From Patagioenas fasciata (lineage: Eukaryota; Chordata; Aves; Columbiformes; Columbidae): a DNA stretch of 64,000 bases. A program made the position numbers and the translations under genes. The notes below the pieces were generated by a model, which did no database searches, was not told where the DNA came from, and saw only the letters and a list, made by a program, of their open reading frames with translations. Where the stretch lies: the NCBI RefSeq assembly GCF_037038585.1, contig NC_092560.1, positions 83,800,049-83,864,048 on the forward strand, read 5' to 3'. Shown one piece after another: positions 50,476 through 62,740 of the stretch; the stretch's first letter is position 1, and each line of letters opens with the position of its first letter.

Positions 50476-52299
50476 CTGCGAACATCTGCTCAGGTTTTCA
50501 CTTGGAGGGGCAGAGATGGTGCCATTTTTCTTTCGGAGATTCCCCCCAGTGCATTTGCTGATGGGGCCCAGGAGGAAATCCTCTGACGGAACTTGACTGC
50601 AGATCTCTGTGGGTTTTGAAGGAAACACAAAAGTTGGGCACGCTCAACGATTCTTGCCTTAAAAAACCAAAACACCACACAACCCAACAGTGGCACCTCC
50701 TCTAACCCAAGTTCTTTCTCTGCCTCCATGAATCAAGGGCTTTCTCCTCCAAAACAACCCCTGTGGGCTTCACTAAAGCTTCAAACACCTTTTTCCTCAT
50801 CACCAGAACTGCGCTGGGGGCAGAGAACTGGAATGGGACAGATCCTTGCTCGTGACACACGGTGAGCGATGGTGCAAACCTCTCCCTCCCTCACTGTGGT
50901 CCTGGGGTCTTCGCTGGCTGCTCCCAGCCCCACAAAAATCAAGAAAGACCCTATAAAAGACCTTTTTTTCTCCCCAAAGGCTGCCAGGTGGAACTCAGCC
51001 AAGAGACAGCAGACCATGACGGACAGACCCACATCGCTCAGGCAGCAGCGGCCACCCCAGGGAAGAATTCGGCCAAGGAGAGCAAAACACACGTACACAT
51101 CCACGCTCGCGCCGCTGCGGCCAGAGGTCGAAATCCAATTAGGTATTTTATTCCTCGTTTAAGTCTCATCAGGCTTTCAGGGCTGGAAGAACATCCGTGT
51201 GTGCCCGTGAATCCACGACTCTGCCGGGGATGAAATGCGATTTGCATTCGAAGCGAGTCACTGATCCCATTCCCCTGAGGTTCACTTGATGCCTGGCTTA
51301 GCAGAGGAGCAGTTGGGTTTTATTTACCGCTGGACTTGGCTCCGTATTCGACATCAGCCCCACACAACGCCTCTGATTTTCAGAGACCACATAGAATGAC
51401 GGTGGCTGCATCGGTTCCTTAGGTTCCTTAGGGCTTCCCACCTCCAAAGCTTGGTCACCTCCTCTACCAATGATGCTCTGAAGACCTTCCTGGGCAGTTT
51501 TATCAACCTTGGTGTAAGAGATGCTGTGGTCCTCCTTAATTAAGATAGCACTATGAAAAATAAATACACTATTTATATAGGAATTTGCTGATTTTGAAGT
51601 GAACCCTTCTGGCTTTTGGGCTACTGGAAGAGGAAAGCTGTGCTACTCGTCACCTGCTTCTTGGTCAGCACTAAGCTCTCAGGCCTTGATCTTTTAGCGT
51701 TAACTAAAAGGCCACGTTGTCCAAAATGCAGAGTCCCAGCTTCCCAGTTTCTCTCCCCCGAGCACAATGAAGACAAGTGCGCAATACGCATGCAAAAGTA
51801 ATGAATTTCTTCTTATTATTTAATCAAGTGGTCACATAGACCAAATAACCACCTAGGTGGGACTTGTACTCACTTATCTCTTCACGTGTTAAGTGCTTTC
51901 CCAAAGTTAAGAAGTGATTGCACCACAGAGCTCCTTCTCCAGGAGGAACTGTAAAATCCTTTCTTATTTTAGCCAGTTTTGAAAGCTCGGAGAGGTATTG
52001 GGAAGATCATGGTCCTTGGGCTTGGAATCTTAGATGACATCTAAGCAAAAAGTGGCCACCAAGATATTCTCGTTCTGCTAGTATAGCACAAATGGAGTAT
52101 AGGGTGCCCTCTCTAAAGATATTTTAACAGACAAAACGGGGGTTAAATGTCTTCCCCCACCCAGGGATTGGGTAATTTGGTTTGTGAACAACACCTCCCA
52201 CCAATGCACGATTGCTCGGCTGGTATCACAAGGGTAAGGATGGAGATTTTGGTTCCGCATATGATCCCTATAGCGATGATCCAGGCTCCTTCAATCATG
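50476..52299. other. Intergenic DNA, nothing recognised
   Basis: About 1.8 kb without gene or clear repeat. Confidence 0.4.
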
Positions 52300-52435
52300 G
52301 ACTCATTTTGGTTTGGAAAAGACCTTTAAGATCATTGACTCCACATATTAACTCAGCCCTGCCAAGCCCACCACTAAACCATGTCCCTAAGCACCACATC
52401 TACGCATCTTTTAGGTACCTCCAGGGATGTTTAGT
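52300..52435 (-). mobile_element. CR1 LINE tail
   Basis: CATTTTGGTTTGGAAAAGACC...CACTAAACCATGTCCCTAAGC...TACCTCCAGGGATG: antisense CR1 end. Confidence 0.9.
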
Positions 52436-55400
52436 TCATTTTCAAAGCTTTGTGGCAATCACACTGCACTAAAACACACTAAGCAGCAGACAAAAAGGGG
52501 GGAAAAAACCCAAAACAACTTAATTTGAACCCAAGCAGCTTGTTGAGCTGGGACTGGTAGCCTCATTCACTTGGTGACAACAAGAAGCCAAGGTGGAGCG
52601 GAAGAGGCAAAGTGACAGATCCTAAGACCAAGGGTTAAGCCCCCTGCCAAAAACATAACCAGGGTGGTTCAGAAATACCACCAGACTCAGTTATTGGGAG
52701 CCAAGCAGAGAAAAACCAGTGAAATAAGGGCAATTGAACAATCCCAAGGAAACACAGCCCAAAGGTTACCAGAAATGAGAGGTTGATCGAGGACAAGGGC
52801 GGAGGCTGGATGTGGTCGACATGCTTGAAAAACCTCAACAATAACAGGGAATGTAGCAAGGGAACAAGTGAAAGGGTTTCAAAATAAAGCTTTATCGCCT
52901 TCCTAAATATATTTGTGCTGACTCAGGTCTGTCCTCACACCAGTTGCCTGATGGAAACAAGTCAAGTGCAGTCAAACAGCTCAACAGGGTGAACACCCAA
53001 TACATGGAAATATAAAGTGTATTTTTGCATGTCAAATGACTAAAGTAAGAGATAGATACTGGGGAAGAAGAGTGCCCAGGTAAGTGGAACAGTGACACTG
53101 ATATCAAATGAACAAAAAACCACACACACACAAAATAAACCCCACTCTGCTTGTAGACTTTCTACCTGGAACATTAATTTGGAATATTATCAGTTACACA
53201 TGTCTGGAGGAGTCTGGTTCTTTAATATCCATCAGTTCCTTCTGATGTAGACACATAGGTTTCCCATATCAAGTTGCTTCTTTCAGGCCAGCATCATACT
53301 GGTTGGGACTATATATATATCAACATATACATATATATATATGCCATAAACCTTCAATAGCTAAAACTCTGCCCAAAACAATACTTGTGGTATAGCATCC
53401 AATTCTGCAATTGATACCCCCATGAAAAGAGCTGCTTATTAATACATTTACCCAACTACCTAAATGCAACGTGGGCTGGGGAGATAAATGGGGAGGACAA
53501 TCAAAATACTAAACATCAAAACAGCAAGAAAGAAAATAGGGGCAAAAAATAGATTAAATCTTAGTGATCGTATGAGAGGAAAGGAGAAGAATAATTGGGA
53601 TTGATAAAAATGTTTCAGAAACAGCTGCTAGCAGAAACTTTTGCAGCTGGCAGATGTGGATCGTTCACTATCTTCATTTCTTTGGCACTCCCAATCTGTC
53701 TGTTTTCTTTTTTCTGGTACTCAGACGGCAATTTGTTGGGGATAGAGACTCTTTTTGGTGTCTCTATGGAGGACTTGGCCCAGCGGGACTCTGATTATTG
53801 AGTGCCATAAAACAATAAAGACAGCTCAACCCTGAAGAACTGAGTTTTGACAATCTAGAAACAGTCACGACACTCATTCTTTCCTGCCAAACATTTAACT
53901 CGTGGTGAGCTATAGATTTAAAGCATATATGTGAATATAGATACATCAACAGGAACGTTTTTATGTTTATTTAGGTTTCTGTTTATGGGAATCCTACAGA
54001 AACTGCATCAGAACAATAGCAACAGATCTTCTCCATCCAGCTTACAACACATGGTCCTCCTGAAAACCTCTTCCCAACAAGCACTCACCAACTTCTCCTT
54101 GGCCTTCTGGAACTGCCACAGGTAATTCTGAGGTTAACCAGGCATCTGGTTCACCCTGCTTCACAGATTTTGCCTTTTCAAAGTGTTTTAGGGCTTAGTG
54201 ATCAGCCAGACGTAAATAATCCCAACAAATATCTACTTGTGAAGACACAGCGTATGTGTTTATGTCACCATGGGCCTTCCCTGCTAGGATCCTATTTATC
54301 CAGCCACAGGTCATGTATATATTCTACCCTTCTACTTCAACCCCCAACTGAGAATCTGTGTTGGATCCCCTAAACGCTCCTGGGAAGTTTAAAATGAGCT
54401 CAGATCTCCGTGGGTGGCTCTTACTTTTACAGTGGATCATGTCCAAACATGAGGTTGAACCTCACGCAGCTTGGAGGTTGCTCTGGAAGGTTCCGTCCAT
54501 CGAGTCACCCTTGTAGCAGGGCCAACAACTTAGATTTGCCCAAAGCGTAACCCCCAGAAATGCGTTAAGTTTGGGATCAAAGACCAGAAGAAATGGAGAA
54601 TCACTGCTGGGCTGCTAATCCTCCTCTTCCAACACAGCACCAGTTTCACGCCAACAAAAACACAGTTATTTGTTGGTTTTAATCACTTTGAGGTCTAAAA
54701 CTTCTTCTTAAAAATGCTTCTTCAAGCTCTAAATCAGCCAGAATGGGGTACGGGTGCATTTGGTAAGTGTCCTGCAGGAGGACACGATGGCTCATGTGAA
54801 GTCAGAGGGTCACGTTTCCATCGTGGCAGATGGTCATTCAACCAAGCGGAATGCCAAGTCAATAAGTGTGCGATGGATGTCTGTCCATAGGCATTTCCCT
54901 AACTATAATCAGGCCATTTTAGTCACCTCTTGGACACTATTTGCACCAAATCTGGGTGTCTCAACCAGTTAGTTCTTCAAAGAGAAAGGCCACACTTCCC
55001 CATGTGTTTGTACACCACTGAGTGCCATAAACTACCAATTCCTACAGGGCAAACACCACCAAAAAAAGAATATTCATAACGTTGAAGCGCAGTAGTTTTC
55101 TTATTCAATACAAGAAGTCCAGAAATATCTTAGAATATAAGTGCCAAGGCAGTCAGCCAATAAACAAATCAGTACTTCTTTCAGCTTCAAAATTCAGACA
55201 CAATACAGAGATTCGCTTCCCGTTTATCCAGGATAAAAGGTTCAGCGTAGGGAGCAAGTTCAGCTGAAGAAGGAATTTGCTGCAATATTTCCCCGAGCTC
55301 ATGAGGTTGGAACGACCCACCCCAAGCAGATGCCACAGGACTTCAGGTGTCCTACAGTCTCAAACCTCCTGCTTGGTCGTTCCCCAAACGTTACCTGGAA

Positions 55401-55845
55401 AATCTTGCCTGTTCCTTTTTGCACCGCAGAGATTCATCATCAGATTGCGCCCACCTACGTTTGGCAGGACTCCACCATCCGTCGTGCTCGAGCGATGAGT
55501 AACACCACTTTTCCCATGCATTTTTTGTGAATTAACGATACCAATACTTGTGGTTACAAGGATTGGGTAAGGAACAGTTCCAAGTCCCTCTCACATGAAA
55601 TGGATTTTCCCTAAAATGCGGCTGCTGTGAAGAAACCACTCATGAGTTTTGATCTGGTTTTGGTGAGAGAATCCGGATCCTCTTAGGATCAGGGAGGTCA
55701 GGAGACTCCCAAGACCTTTGCCCTTCCTATATCCCCATTTTGTCTTTGTCAATGTAGGCAAAAAAGGGGCAGTTTCGGCTCTAGGGCACCAATGTTTCAA
55801 TGCATTGAACAGAATATTTGCAGCTGGAAGAGGCCTAAAATGATC
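52436..55845. other. Intergenic DNA, nothing recognised
   Basis: About 3.4 kb. An AT dinucleotide-rich patch (53308-53342) is the only low-complexity feature seen; no exon pair is evident. Confidence 0.4.
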
Positions 55846-56112
55846 TTGGTCTCTTCTCCCAAGGAACAAGCAACAGGACGAGAGGAAACAGCCTCAATTT
55901 GCACCAGGGGAGGTTGAGGTTGGATGTGGGGAACAATTTCTTCCCCAAAGGGCTGTGGGGCATTGGAACAGGCTGCCCAGGGCAGTGCTGGAGTCACCAT
56001 CCCTGGAGGGTTGAAAATACACACAGATGAGGTTCTCAGGGACATGGGTGGATTGGCAGTGTTAATGGTTGGACTCTATGATCTTGAGGGTCTTTTCCAA
56101 CCAAAATGGTCC
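55846..56112 (+). mobile_element. CR1 LINE 3' fragment
   Basis: TTGGTCTCTTCTCCCAAGGAAC, CACCAGGGGAGGTTGAGG and CTTTTCCAACCAAAATGG: sense-strand CR1 end. Confidence 0.9.
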
Positions 56113-56779
56113 CTATGGATATCTTTGCCAAGGAGCCATCTCTCCTCTGGGACTTGTTGCAACTCAAGGTGATCCAGAAAACCATATTTATTACTTGCAG
56201 AGACCCAATCCCCAAGATCGAAACAAGAGGTCCAGCTGCTCCTTCCAGTAACACACAACATCTCTACAAACCTGGGGATGCCGCGTCCTTCTTGGGGCGG
56301 AAGATTGACCCACACCATTGGGTTGTACTCCAGTCATGCTTTTCAAGATTGTTTAATTTTCTTACAGTCAAGACGGTTGGGAGCTTTGCTTATTTATTTA
56401 AGGAAAGCTGAGTTTCTCACAAACACAAGAAATCGGGCTTTAGAAAAGCATCACAGCAAATGGCAAGACTTGGGAAAGAAACCCATGACCTGGCAACATT
56501 ACAAATATACACAGGAATTTGGGGATTTAAGAAATTTGGGCTTCAGAAAACACATTTAACTAGTTTTAGTGCAGAACTCCTAAGTACCATAATTTTTGGT
56601 TTTCAGCCTCACCCCATACAAATCCAGAGGAATTAAATGCACTAACTTAGCACTGACTTAGCAACTGAGCTCTTCATGGCCAAGCAATTCCCAAAGTTCT
56701 GTGTTTTCCCTGCATTTAACTGTTATACAGGCTTAGTGGAGCTGAAAATATAAATGGTGACTTGAAAAATATTGAATTT

Positions 56780-56832
56780 TAGAATATTTGTTGTCGGAAG
56801 AGACTCTCAAGATCATTGAGTCCAGCCGTTCA
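56780..56832 (-). mobile_element. CR1 LINE tail, very short
   Basis: TTAGAATATTTGTTGTCGGAAGAGACTCTCAAGATCATTGAGTCCAGCCG: antisense CR1 end. Confidence 0.7.
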
Positions 56833-58005
56833 AAAGCTTTGTGCTTGAGACTCTTAATTCTATTTGGATATTAAAAATGAAGATGGCAGAGCTTGGCGAG
56901 GTAAAAATTGCCTTCAACTTGGACACTGATTTTAGAGGAATGTTGGGAATGTCTGGCTACATGCCACTAAGAAATTAAATTAGCAGGTGCTATAGAAGCT
57001 TAAAAAAAGGTCATTTTTCATCCAGTGCCTAATGAAAATGATGAAAACCACAGACACGAGGACATCGGTCTCAGTGGCAATAGTTTGGATTGGCTCCGGT
57101 AATGCAACCACTCAGCTTATGAAATGCAGCAGTTGCAAACAAGAGGGAAACGACAAAAAAAGCTCCGGCTTTCCAGCCAAATTGGAGACTTAAAAAGGTC
57201 TTTTCAGCAGGAAAATGCTCTCTCCCTGATGGAGGAAAATCAATGCAGAGCAGGGGGATAGAAACAATAAAATATGTTAATCGCTCTTTTGCCTACCGGA
57301 GAGCGAAGCTGGGGCCCAAGGAGTAAATGATGTTTCAGGGAGATTTCTCTCAGTGGCACTGCTGTCTTTAGCTAAACAGAGAAAATGAATTAAAAACATT
57401 AAAATTAATAAAAGTAATAGAAAATTTTAAAAAATAAAAATAGAAACCAATCTTTTTCATTACTACTATCTGAATACGCCACTTAAATTGGCCTCAGATC
57501 GGTTCCCATCCCTCAGTGACTCCTAATGCACGTCTAAACGGCCGAGCCGATATCTCGCATCAGGTTGTTTTGTCTAAGTCCAAATTGTCTTCGTTTGAAG
57601 CAATGAAAACAACTCGTCCTCCTTTGAGTGATTTTCACTGGGATTTCATGCACAAGGACGATTCTACAGCACTCCTGTTGTACACAATGATTGAGACAAC
57701 AATTAGCTTAACGGGGTAAAAGCACCTTCCTTCCCCCAGGGACGATTGACTTTTCATTATGTTTTGATGCCAAATGCAGCATCACAAGCGGAGAGAGAAG
57801 AAAAATAATAATTAAAACAATCAGAATTTGAAGCCCAGAAGGAGTTTTAATAGCAGAAAATATTCATTTCTAAAGTGAAAGAGTCTTTGTGGGAAAATAA
57901 ACTTGCTGGGCTTAAAGAACCAGCCAGGGAGTAAGTTCAAGCACTGAACCAACTGTACCTGTACAACTAAATTGTTGGCATATTTAATATCACTTTTTTT
58001 TATGA
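56833..58005. other. Intergenic DNA, nothing recognised
   Basis: AT-rich; no gene or clear repeat. Confidence 0.4.
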
Positions 58006-58128
58006 GTTAACATGACCATAAATATGATTTGGGCATCATAAGGAAGGAGTCAACATGGCCCTAATACGATTTGGGCATCATAAGGAAGGAGTTAACATGA
58101 CCCTAATATGATTTGGGCATCATAACGA
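58006..58128 (+). repeat. 42-43-bp tandem repeat, nearly three copies
   Basis: Units of the type TAACATGACCCTAATATGATTTGGGCATCATAAGGAAGGAGT, with a few substitutions between copies. Confidence 0.93.
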
Positions 58129-58232
58129 AGACAACTTGCACTATGTTCCCGAGGGCAGCGTGGATAAAGCTGAGCTTGGCTGGGCTATGACTACCCAAGG
58201 CTGGGCTTGGCCAGTATCTCCTGTTGAAGTAG

Positions 58233-58292
58233 CTCTCATTTATATATATAATCTCTCATTTATATAAATAATCTCTCATTTATAGAAATAAT
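58233..58292 (+). repeat. 20-21-bp AT-rich tandem repeat, three copies
   Basis: CTCTCATTTATATA(T/A)ATAAT repeated three times, about 100 bp after the 42-bp array. Confidence 0.88.
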
Positions 58293-60730
58293 TGTGTGCA
58301 GCTTGACAAAGAGACTGTAGCCCAACGCTCTTTGATATCTCAGGTAGGTGTTCTCTCCAAAAATATTCAGAGCCAATTAAGCCTTGAGTCATAAAAATCT
58401 CAAGTGGTCAAAATAATAGAAAGAATAAGGATATGTAGAGGTTTGCTTATAAAAATCTTTGCTCTTGTGCGGTTTTGTTGGATGTATCGGCCTTCGGGCA
58501 ACTGAGTTACCTGCATTTGGAAATGTTCCACGGCATCCACGCGATATCAGCAGCATTTATAGGAATTTTGGGATTGTTGCACCGTCTTCAGCTTCAAGAA
58601 TTTTAGTTTTCTAGGGGGTAACAGCTGAGAGAATGGAAAATATGAGCGGCTAAGAGAGGAAGGGAGAATTCCCTGCTTCCACTTCTTTTTGTGCGTGTGC
58701 CCAGTTTCTATAGCTCCTTGGGATTGCGATTACGCCATGTGGGAAGGTACGTCTGGGAAACCTCAAAATGCCTCCAGATCGATTTCCATAAAAAATTCAC
58801 TACCCTCGCAGTTAATTAAGTCATTTGAAGGCGCTGGTGTGACGCAGAGGAGATGAAGGATTTGTTGCTGCGATTATGTGATGGTGAGAGAGACGCAACA
58901 CGAGCGACACGTTCCCCTCGCTCTGCGTTCGCCCAACGCAAACTCGAGCTCCACAGCCAAATCCATGCAAAGAAAACAAAATAATACAGGCTAAATGAAG
59001 GAATTAAACATCTTGCTGCTTAAGATCATTTTCCTTGGCACCACTCATGCTGTAAGAAGATAGTTTATCCCAAATAGGCTTCTACTTTTTCCTCTCTTTT
59101 ACACGAAGGGAAGAGAGAGAAAGAGGGAGGGTGAACATATCACACCTCCCGCTTTTTTTGGGAATCGTTACCTTATTTTACTGTATCAGGACAAAGCTAG
59201 AAAAAAAAATACACATCAGTTTGGGAATATTTTGCAGGTGGAGTCATAAATCAACTAAAAAACCCTGTAATCTGTTGGCATCCCGTGTTCACGGGCAGAG
59301 CCAAGATTCCTGCTTTGACTTGATCCGCGGCGAGGGAGGGAACGCAACCCGTTCTCCGTCGCTGAGATGCGAAGGGTATTTGTTCTCTCTTATCAGCAAA
59401 GAGCAGCTCCCAGCTTACCCGTCTGCTCCATCCACGAGATAATCTAAGTTTTATTGCTGCAGTTCAGGCCAAACACGCCGGGCTTTGGAACTAAACCAGA
59501 AGACTTTAAAAGCCCCTCAAAACTATAAAAAAACCCGCTCTTTTTTCGTCATAAAGTGGTATTTTTTGAGGGCAGAGTGCCCACCCTGTAATGTGCTTTA
59601 ATAATGTTGGCGCTTATTACATGTAGACCTGGCTTTTCACGTCACATGAGCCAAGCTTAAAAGCGATTCTCAGCCCCTCCGTGAAATCCACTTGATCCTC
59701 GCGTTGAAATGTGGCTATTTCCAGATGATATGAAGCACCTGTTTAATGGGGGCTGGGGCAGGAAAATCCCATATTCCAGCCAAAAAAGCAGGAGGAACTT
59801 CTGGACGATTTAAGTGACTTATCCAGTCGGCCATGCAAGGGAGATTATGGGTTATTGTCCTGCTTCGACAAGAATTGTTCCACCATGAAAGTGTCCCGGT
59901 GACTCCCTGACCACGACTGAGTCACAAAGAATTGTCCTCTGCTCCCACCCCAAGCACAAAACCAGCACAACCATCTTGTGCCATGACCACGGGGGACCAA
60001 CGTTGAGCTGGCACAGCCACAGGCTGACCAGTTATTAACGTAATTATGGGGTTCGGAAGAGAAAATGATGATACAAAGATTGGCCGTGTGACTAAGCAAG
60101 TCAAGGAGACCTTTGAGGGACATCTCAGCAGGAGATTGTGCTCAGATTCTCCTGCAATAAGGTATAAAACACCACAAAAACCTCTTCAGAATGAAGCTGG
60201 AGATTTCTCAGGATAAATGGCTGGAAGGCATTCAGGGACCTGTTCTTCCTGTGCTTGCAAAATCGGAATTAATAGGCTTTATCCAGATTTAGTTCCTCGT
60301 TGGGGCAGGAAGATTACAAAATAATTCACATTCTCCGAGTAAAATTAAACTGACCTCTCCCCTTCCTGTCTTCCCAACCTGACACAGTAATATAAGGACT
60401 CTGATTATTCTTCACCTATAGGTCTGACACCATATATCGCTCATGGGATCATCCATAAAGCGTGTGAGCCCACGCCGCCCCGCTCCGACAAGAGATAAAA
60501 TGAGGTAGAAAACACCCAGCGAGTCACGGTGCCCACGAGATGTGCTGCCAAAACCTGAGGAGGATGTGAATGAGAGAACAATGGGGTTCAGAGCAGACAA
60601 AAGGATTGAAATCTGAGCCACAAAAGTATCCAGGCAGCAACTGCAGCAAATAATCCATGGGATGAGGTTGTTAAAGGAGAAGGATCAGCATGTACTCAGC
60701 TTCCTTGGCTGAAATCAAAGAGAATCGGTT
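58293..60730. other. Intergenic DNA, nothing recognised
   Basis: About 2.4 kb with no supported gene or repeat. Confidence 0.4.
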
Positions 60731-60734
60731 CAGG

Positions 60735-61134
60735 TTTGGGCCCCTCACGCCAAGAAAGGCCTTGAGGTGCTGGAGCGAGTGGAGAGAAGGGAACGGAGCT
60801 GGGGAAGGGGCTGGAGCACAAGTGTGATGGGAGCGGCTGAGGGACCTGGGGGGTTCAGCTGGAGAACAGGAGCTGAGGGGACACACGGACACAAAGAAAC
60901 GGCCTCAAGTTGCGCCAGGGGAGGTTGAGGTTGGATCTGGGGAGCAATTTCTTCCCCAAAGGGCTGTGGGGCATTGGAACAGGCTGCCCAGGGCAGTGCT
61001 GGAGTCACCATCCCTGGAGGGGTTGGAAATACACAGAGATGAGGTTCTCAGGGACATGGGGTAGTGAGAGCGTTGGGTTAATGGTTGGACTCAATCTTGA
61101 GGGTCTTTTCCACCCTAAATAATTCCACGATCTC
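60735..61134 (+). mobile_element. CR1 LINE fragment
   Basis: GGGCCCCTCACGCCAAGAAAGGCCTTGAGGTGCTGGAGCG through CAAGTTGCGCCAGGGGAGG to CTTTTCCACCCTAAATAATTCC. One of the longer copies here. Confidence 0.9.
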
Positions 61135-62100
61135 CGCAGACCTTGAGCACAGAGAGAAGGGACAGCTGGAACAGTCAACCCAGGCACACAAAGCTCCTGC
61201 GAAGGACAGAATTTAAAAAGCAGCTCTGAATGTCCTTGACTGTCTGGATGTTGTTGCTGTGCCATTACGTACGCAGCGCCAACACTCAAAGCTGAGCTAA
61301 TGAAAGAAAACAAACCCCACACCCCTAACTGAACAGAAAAGGGACTTGCTGATCCCAAGCATTCAAAAAGGATGAGTCACAAAACATCACAAAATTGGAA
61401 AATGCTGCTGTTGTGACGTTTGAATGCCCAGGGCACGGTTGCTTCACGCAAAATTCGCCTCCCACGGTGAGGAACAGATGATCTTCAAACCGGGAATCTC
61501 GACACCCTTCCTGAAATCCAGCACAAGAGACCATTGGGAAAATAACTCCTGGGACACTTCAGAAGATAATTTATCTTATGTTTATTCTTTTTCTTGGGGA
61601 GGGATGTTCTCCATGACCACTAGAGGTGTCCACCATGAACCAGGTGCATCCTCTCCAAGGAGTAAATTTATCTGCATTACTATTTGCGTTTTTCATTGAC
61701 TTTTTGCCCCCACATTTAATATTGGAAGAATTTAATATTTTCAGGATATTCCTGAAGCAGTTTCAGCACAGTGCTTGTATCGATCACCTCACCAGTTTGC
61801 CTTTGAGCATCATGTACCAAGTGAAGCATCATCAGCTTCACGCAGGGAAGGGTTTTATTGCTTTTTGCCCTTATCAGTTTGGGATTTATTTTATTTGTTA
61901 AGTAAAAGTGACCGTGAACTTGGGGTTCTCTGTGTTTTCCAGCAGGGCGTATCTGCTGTATTACTGAATCTGCAGACCAGACACACTTCCAATGTTTAGC
62001 AGCTTTAGTCCCAATATCAGCTGTCTGCAGACAGTTGTCCCTGCGATCTGCATGCTGTATCTTGTACCTATGAGAAGCCAAAATAATGCACATTACAGGA
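61135..62100. other. Intergenic DNA, nothing recognised
   Basis: No gene or clear repeat. Confidence 0.4.
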
Positions 62101-62105
62101 AAACT

Positions 62106-62740
62106 CAGGGTGAGCATGAGCCAGCACTGGGCCCTTGTGGCCAGGAAGGCCAATGGTACCTGGGGTGGGTTAGAAGGGGGTGGTCAGTAGGTCAGAGAGG
62201 TTCTCCTGCCCCTCTGCTCTGCCCTGGGGAGACCACACCTGGAATCTTGTGTCCAGTTGTGGCCCCTCAGCTCCAGAAGGACAGGGAACTGCTGGAGAGA
62301 GTCCAGCGCAGCCACCAAGATGCTGGAGGGAGTGGAGCATCTCCCGTGTGAGGAAAGGCTGAGGGAGCTGGGGCTCTGGAGCTGGGCAAGAGGACACTGA
62401 GGGGTGACTATTAATGGGGATCAATATGGAAAGGGGCAGTGTCAGGAGGATGGAGCCAGGCTCTTCTGGGTGACAACCAGTGACAGGACAAGGGGTAATG
62501 GGTTCAAACTGGAACACAAAAGGTTCCACTTAATTTGAGAAGAAACTTGTTCCTGGTGAGGGTGTCAGAGCCTGGCCCAGGCTGCCCAGGGAGGCTGTGG
62601 AGTCTCCTTCTCTGCAGCCATTCAAACCCGCCTGGACGCCTTCCTGTGGAACCTCAGCTGGGTGTTCCTGCTCCATGGGGGATTGCACTGGATGAGCTTT
62701 CCAGGTCCCTTCAACCCCTGACATTCCGGGATTCTGTGAA
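62106..62740 (+). mobile_element. Longer CR1 LINE fragment, young-looking copy B
   Basis: GGTGAGCATGAGCCAGCACTG to TCCCTTCAACCCCTGACATTCCGGGATTCTG. Same subfamily as copy A (49755-50475) and about 97% identical, but 5' truncated at a different point. Confidence 0.88.

Noticed and set aside
50862-51233. Open frames of 97-123 codons near 51 kb
   Set aside because: No homology, no flanking splice structure and no promoter features; consistent with chance.
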